A DNA stretch of 6,469 nucleotides from Phycisphaerae bacterium (GTDB taxonomy: Bacteria; Planctomycetota; Phycisphaerae; Phycisphaerales; UBA1924), in NCBI GenBank assembly GCA_016794945.1, contig JAEUIX010000125.1, positions 1-6,469 on the forward strand. The letters are read 5' to 3'. Made by a program: the position numbers and the translations under genes. The notes below the pieces were generated by a model that saw nothing but the letters and a program-made list of their open reading frames with translations, ran no database searches and was not told the DNA's origin. Shown here piece by piece: positions 5,145 through 6,469 of the stretch (position 1 is its first letter; every line of letters begins with the position of its first letter).

Positions 5145-6469
5145 TCCCCTGGCGCGGCCGGCCCGGCCCCGTCGTCGGTGCGAGGCGCCGGAATCGTCAC
5201 CGGAATCTCAACCCAGACCCGCGTGCCCTCTCCCCAGGCGCTCTCCAGCCCGACGCGCCCGCCCAGCGCCTTGGCGGCGTGCTTCACGATCGCCAGTCCC
5301 AGGCCCGTTCCCCGGCGCGAGGCCGGACCGGTCCGCGCCGCATCCACCTGGTAGAACCGCTCGAACACGCGTTCCTGCAGCGCCAGCGGGATGCCCTGTC
5401 CACGGTCGATCACCTCCACGCGGATCGTGACGACTGAACCGCCGACCGAAGCCGGTTCGGTCGGCGCGGCCTTCACGACCACCTCCGTCCCCTCGAACGC
5501 GTACTTGGTGGCGTTGTCCACCAGGTTGCGCAGGATCAGCGACAGCAGCTTGGGATCGGTCTCGAATTCCGCCGCGCCCGGGTCCACGTCGAACCGCAGG
5601 GTCAGGCGCCGCTCTCCGCAGACCTGCTCGAAGGCGGTGCGGATCGTCTCGGCGACGTCGTCCATGGCGATCACAGTGGGGTTGACCGGCATCTCCGGGG
5701 ATTCCAGGCGCGACAGGTCCATCAGGTCGGTGGTCAGTTCCTCCAGTCGCTGGGCGTGAACGGTGATCATGCTCAGCAGCCGGTCGCGCACAGGCGGATC
5801 GTCCTTGGCGCCGTCGAGCAGCGTCTCGGCCGCGCTGCGGATCGCGGCGACCGGCGTCCGCAGCTCGTGGCTCGCGTTGGCGACGAAATCGGTGCGCATC
5901 TGCACGGCCTGCGCCAGCGCGGTCACGTCGCGCATGAACACCACGGCGCCGTAGATGCCCCGTCCCCAGGCCGCCGGCAGCGGCGAGGCGGTCACTTCGA
6001 ACGTCCGCACGCCCTCGGGAGTCGTCAGGCGCACCCGCTGGCTCGCCGCCTTCCCGGCGCGCGCCGAGGCGTGCATGGCGACCAGTTCCGGGCGGGTGAA
6101 CACCTCGCGGAACCGCAGCCCGGCCAGGCCCCCGGGGGGCACGCCGATCATCGCCTCGGCCGCGCGGTTGCACAGCAGGATCGTCTCCTGCTCGCCGGTG
6201 GCAACCACCGGCTCCCCGAGCCCGTCGAGCACGCCCTGAAGATTCGCCGCGGCCTTGGCCAGTTCCTTGGTGCGGTCGTCGAGGCTCGCGCTCAGGTCCG
6301 TCGTGGTCCGGTCGAGCCGGTCGAACTGCTCGTCGACCGAGGGTCCGTCGGCGCCGCGCCGGCGCGCCGGGTCCAGCAAGCGCGAGAGCCTGTCCCCGGT
6401 CGACGCCAGCCGGCGCGCGGCACGGCGCCAGGCCGTCAGCACCGCCCCGGCCGCCGCCGCCGAGAGCAG
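5132..6469 (-). CDS. PhoR-like sensor histidine kinase (PAS-HisKA-HATPase_c), N-terminus beyond the window
   Basis: Two-component sensor kinase: autophosphorylates a histidine and passes the phosphate to a response regulator (family knowledge). The frame stays open to the right edge, and the first visible residues (LLSAAAAGAVL, then WRRAARR) look like the end of a membrane helix followed by basic residues. The GTG at 6442 is therefore internal and the true start lies outside; 445 residues are visible. Numbering from the first visible codon: a charged, probably coiled linker (about 15-75) where many relatives have HAMP; a PAS domain (about 75-185); the H-box ASHELRTP with phospho-acceptor His201; the N-box NLVDNATKY (315-323); the G1 box DRGQGIP (355-361); the F-box RVFERFYQVD (367-376); and the G2 box GTGLGLAIVKH (387-397). 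All key motifs are intact. No response-regulator gene is visible; if there is a partner, it would be upstream of this gene, right of the window. PhoR is the best-matching family, but phosphate sensing is not demonstrated. Confidence 0.92.
   Translation of the reverse strand: MLSAAAAGAVLTAWRRAARRLASTGDRLSRLLDPARRRGADGPSVDEQFDRLDRTTTDLSASLDDRTKELAKAAANLQGVLDGLGEPVVATGEQETILLCNRAAEAMIGVPPGGLAGLRFREVFTRPELVAMHASARAGKAASQRVRLTTPEGVRTFEVTASPLPAAWGRGIYGAVVFMRDVTALAQAVQMRTDFVANASHELRTPVAAIRSAAETLLDGAKDDPPVRDRLLSMITVHAQRLEELTTDLMDLSRLESPEMPVNPTVIAMDDVAETIRTAFEQVCGERRLTLRFDVDPGAAEFETDPKLLSLILRNLVDNATKYAFEGTEVVVKAAPTEPASVGGSVVTIRVEVIDRGQGIPLALQERVFERFYQVDAARTGPASRRGTGLGLAIVKHAAKALGGRVGLESAWGEGTRVWVEIPVTIPAPRTDDGAGPAAPGDHLA

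Noticed and set aside
5208..6173. A 321-codon open frame on the - strand inside the histidine kinase gene
   Set aside because: Shifted-frame shadow of the kinase; translation is Arg/Gly/Ala-rich without motifs.
6440..6442. GTG at 6442 as the start of the histidine kinase
   Set aside because: The frame is open to the window edge and the codons before it encode a hydrophobic Leu/Ala run that looks like the end of a membrane helix, so this GTG is probably internal.

Overview
The window is a compact, very GC-rich bacterial chromosomal segment (strong G/C preference at third codon positions, many GTG starts). It holds five protein genes, two of them cut by the window edges. I see no RNA genes, mobile elements or CRISPR arrays. 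The genome type is compatible with a high-GC Planctomycetota (Phycisphaerae-like) bacterium. That placement is an impression from composition and gene content, not something the sequence proves.

Layout from left to right: (1) the 3' part of a tRNA-dihydrouridine synthase on the + strand (to 1000), with an insertion of about 45-50 residues just before the catalytic cysteine. (2) A 9-bp convergent gap with G/C hairpins and no T tract. (3) On the - strand, a two-gene operon transcribed from 4489 down to 1010: a PhoH-family ATPase followed 3 bp later by a 7TM-HD membrane protein of the PgpH/YqfF family (putative c-di-AMP phosphodiesterase). (4) A divergent control region, about 4490-4655, with a perfect 16-bp palindrome upstream of phoH and a tandem pair of related 10-bp sites exactly 100 bp away. 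(5) On the + strand, a small predicted lipoprotein of unknown function ending at 5144. It has no ATG, GTG or TTG where its signal peptide should begin. (6) On the - strand, a PhoR-like sensor histidine kinase (PAS, HisKA, HATPase) whose membrane-anchored N-terminus runs off the right edge. Its 3' end overlaps the lipoprotein tail to tail by 13 bp.

Functionally, phoH-pgpH is a widespread bacterial neighbourhood that usually continues into the endoribonuclease gene ybeY. Here it ends against a convergent dus gene, so ybeY is not in its usual place. The genes suggest RNA/ribosome maintenance (PhoH, Dus) next to second-messenger and envelope sensing (PgpH, histidine kinase, lipoprotein). The part most worth a second look is the divergent region, with clustered GTTTCG half-sites and an AT-rich inverted repeat that are not explained by the genes themselves. 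I did not find a convincing new multi-gene system.
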